Assembly: GCA_958435885.1 (NCBI GenBank)
Contig: CAUBHZ010000100.1
Coordinates: forward strand, 1-6,882
Direction of reading: 5' to 3'
Source: an uncultured Intestinimonas sp.
GTDB lineage: Bacteria; Bacillota_A; Clostridia; Oscillospirales; Oscillospiraceae
Length of the DNA stretch: 6,882 nucleotides
Part shown: piece after piece, positions 5,652 to 6,882 of the stretch
How positions within the stretch are numbered: position 1 is the stretch's first letter
Layout: every line of letters begins with the position of its first letter
Program-made: the position numbers and the translations under genes
The notes under the pieces: generated by a model
The model's input: only the letters and a program-made list of their open reading frames with translations
Told to the model about the DNA's origin: nothing
The model's database searches: none

Positions 5652-5680
5652 TTGCGCAGAGGAAGCGGTTATGATACAAT
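5652..5680 (+). promoter_or_regulatory. Predicted extended -10 promoter of the membrane-protein gene
   Basis: A -10 box TACAAT (5675-5680, 5 of 6) with TG in the extended -10 position, a 17-bp spacer and a weak -35 TTGCGC (5652-5657, 3 of 6). Transcription would start near 5687, giving a leader of about 68 bases. Just upstream (5637-5649) is a small inverted repeat GCCGG-TGG-CCGGC. No convincing separate promoter was found for the opposing small gene in 5610-5754. Confidence 0.45.
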
Positions 5681-5754
5681 AACGGAAAAACGCAGCCGCC
5701 TGCCTCTGCCGTCCGTGGAGATGGTGTGCAGTCCAACGTGAAAGGAGCCGGGAA

Positions 5755-6600
5755 ATGGCACGGAAGAAAAAGACAGATCCCTCCGGCGGACCGCGGAGCA
5801 CCATGGAGGCCCTGCGGGCCAAAAAGGGCGCGGTGGTCGCGGTTTACATCGTCCTGCGTCTGGCGGTCATCCTGGTGCTGATCGCCCAGTTTCTCAAGGG
5901 CAATTTTGAAAATGTGTTCCTGTGTATCCTGACCCTTGTGCTGTTCCTGGTGCCCACCTTCATCGAGCGGAAGATCCACGTGGACCTGCCGGACACCCTG
6001 GAGATCATCATCATGCTCTTCATCTTCGCCGCGGAGATTTTGGGGGAGATCCAGGCCTACTACATCACCTTCCCCTATTGGGACACCATGCTCCACACCC
6101 TCAACGGCTTTTTGTGCGCCGCCATCGGCTTTGCCCTGGTGGACATCCTCAACCGCAGCGAACGCTTTTCCATCCAGCTCTCCCCCATCTTCCTGGCCAT
6201 CACCGCCTTCTGCTTCTCCATGACCATCGGCGTGCTGTGGGAGTTTTTCGAGTGCACCATGGACCAGTTCTTCTTCCTGGACATGCAGAAGGACACGGTG
6301 GTCCACACCATCTCCTCGGTAATGCTGGACCCGGCGGGGGGCAACCACCCCACCGCCATCCGGGACATCACCGACGTCATCGTGGTCACCGCCGACGGCG
6401 CCCAGCACCCCCTGGGCCTGGGCGGCTACCTGGACATCGGCATCCTGGACACCATGAAGGACCTCTTCGTCAACTTCATCGGAGCGGTGGTTTTTTCCAT
6501 CATCGGTTATTTTTATGTCAAATCCCGTGGAAAGGGCCGGTTTGCCCGGCGCTTTATCCCGCAAGTGGTGCGCCCCGAGGAGGAGCAGGCGGAGGAATAA
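5755..6600 (+). CDS. Polytopic membrane protein, DUF2238/YjdF-like
   Basis: A 281-residue integral membrane protein of unknown function. After a basic N-terminus (MARKKKTD) there are about six hydrophobic helices: roughly 25-46, 52-70, 82-98, 112-132, 142-164 and 236-255. Polar signatures lie at the membrane: PYWDTMLHTLNGFL (107-120), LWEFFECTMDQ (161-171) and YLDIGILDTMKDLFVNFIGA (225-244). The W-D-x3-H-x2-N-G, W-E-x2-E and D-T-M-K-D-L pattern recalls DUF2238 (YjdF) proteins, where it may form a buried polar or metal site. Between helices 5 and 6 lies a soluble segment of about 70 residues, longer than I expect for that family. AAAGGAG 7 bases upstream supports the ATG. It ends in an acidic tail (EEEQAEE). 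Membrane topology is secure, family moderate, function unknown. Confidence 0.85.
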   Translation: MARKKKTDPSGGPRSTMEALRAKKGAVVAVYIVLRLAVILVLIAQFLKGNFENVFLCILTLVLFLVPTFIERKIHVDLPDTLEIIIMLFIFAAEILGEIQAYYITFPYWDTMLHTLNGFLCAAIGFALVDILNRSERFSIQLSPIFLAITAFCFSMTIGVLWEFFECTMDQFFFLDMQKDTVVHTISSVMLDPAGGNHPTAIRDITDVIVVTADGAQHPLGLGGYLDIGILDTMKDLFVNFIGAVVFSIIGYFYVKSRGKGRFARRFIPQVVRPEEEQAEE

Positions 6601-6655
6601 TCCGCGCTGTATGGGGCATACTGGGACTGTACCAAACAAAGGAGGTCCTAGTACC

Positions 6656-6832
6656 ATGGAAAACAAGAACACCAATCCCAGCATCGCCTGCACCGTGGCC
6701 AGCTGCGCCTACCACTGCAAGGAGAAGAACCACTGCACCCTCAATGAGATCCGGGTGGGCAGCTGCCAGAGCAAGGTCACCGACTGCGGCTCCACCGAGT
6801 GCGCCTCCTTCCAGCTGGGCGCCGGCAACTGA
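6656..6832 (+). CDS. DUF1540 cysteine-rich small protein
   Basis: A 58-residue soluble protein with seven cysteines (12, 17, 21, 27, 37, 44, 49). The layout SIACTVASCAYH, CKEKNHC, EIRVGSC and TECASFQ follows the DUF1540 pattern (C-T-V-x2-C-x-Y ... C ... I-x-V ... T-x-C-x-x-F) seen in Clostridia and other Firmicutes. The family is expected to bind metal through its cysteines, but its role is unknown. AAAGGAGGT at 6638-6646 is a near-perfect ribosome site 10 bases before the ATG and suggests high expression. It begins 55 bp after the membrane-protein gene. No convincing promoter or terminator separates them, so cotranscription is possible. A longer in-frame reading from further upstream would overlap the previous gene and has no ribosome site. 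Confidence 0.88.
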   Translation: MENKNTNPSIACTVASCAYHCKEKNHCTLNEIRVGSCQSKVTDCGSTECASFQLGAGN

Positions 6833-6882
6833 CCCCGTCACAAAACCATACGATCGGTCGAATGTGTGCCGCGGAGTTTCTC

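Noticed and set aside
5610..5822. N-terminal extension of the 70-residue small protein back to 5822
   Set aside because: The extra 71 residues overlap the start of the membrane-protein gene and its promoter and lack neighbour-like codon use; GAGGTGATC at 5613-5621 points to the start at 5609.
6601..6655. Separate promoter for the DUF1540 gene (CATACT near 6618)
   Set aside because: There is only a 4 of 6 match, with no extended -10 and no -35 box at 16-18 bp, so cotranscription with the upstream gene is equally likely.
5425..6693. Long minus-strand open frame spanning the small gene, the promoter region and the membrane-protein gene
   Set aside because: It covers a predicted promoter and two convincing genes in other frames, and its translation is Asp/His/Gln/Gly-rich low complexity.
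6833..6882. Terminator or gene start after the DUF1540 gene
   Set aside because: Only 50 bases remain and they contain no stem with a U-run and no ribosome site with an open frame that can be judged.

Overview
The window looks like chromosome from a GC-rich, low-motility-of-evidence Firmicute, most likely a gut clostridium of the Oscillospiraceae type (Flavonifractor/Lawsonibacter-like). The basis is the high GC with strongly GC-biased third codon positions, strong Shine-Dalgarno sequences, TTG starts, a lipobox lipoprotein and a DUF1540 cysteine protein, a family typical of Clostridia. The genus is inference.

Positions 1-5392 form a muropeptide salvage locus built around a divergent promoter region at 3049-3211. 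Leftward run an RpiR/MurR-type regulator (2203-3048), a cytoplasmic serine hydrolase of the beta-lactamase fold resembling the N-acetylmuramyl-L-alanine amidase AmiE/YbbE (971-2014), and the first 304 codons of a peptide-type ABC transporter binding lipoprotein (1-912). Rightward run murQ (3212-4126) and anmK (4132-5334), only 5 bp apart, closed by a strong terminator at 5346-5392. The model is as follows. The lipoprotein captures a peptide-bearing (anhydro)muramyl compound and an ABC permease beyond the left edge imports it. The amidase removes the peptide and AnmK turns anhydro-MurNAc into MurNAc-6-phosphate. MurQ then cleaves that to GlcNAc-6-phosphate and D-lactate. The regulator probably senses MurNAc-6-phosphate. 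No MurNAc PTS gene is present in the window.

The control regions are informative. The regulator has an extended -10 promoter that fixes its TTG start. murQ has a TTGACA promoter overlapped by a palindrome. The amidase gene has its own promoter, and a 12-bp element there matches 10 of 12 positions at the murQ promoter, a candidate MurR operator. The amidase leader (2015-2142) holds a strong hairpin and then a possible pseudoknot/attenuator ending in a U-run.

Positions 5397-6882 are a different neighbourhood: a small convergent gene for a 70-residue helical protein (5397-5609), a six-helix membrane protein resembling DUF2238/YjdF (5755-6600) with its own promoter, and a 58-residue DUF1540 cysteine-rich protein (6656-6832). 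Nothing recognisable was seen in the final 50 bases. There is no RNA gene, CRISPR array or mobile element, and no intergenic stretch exceeds 300 bases.
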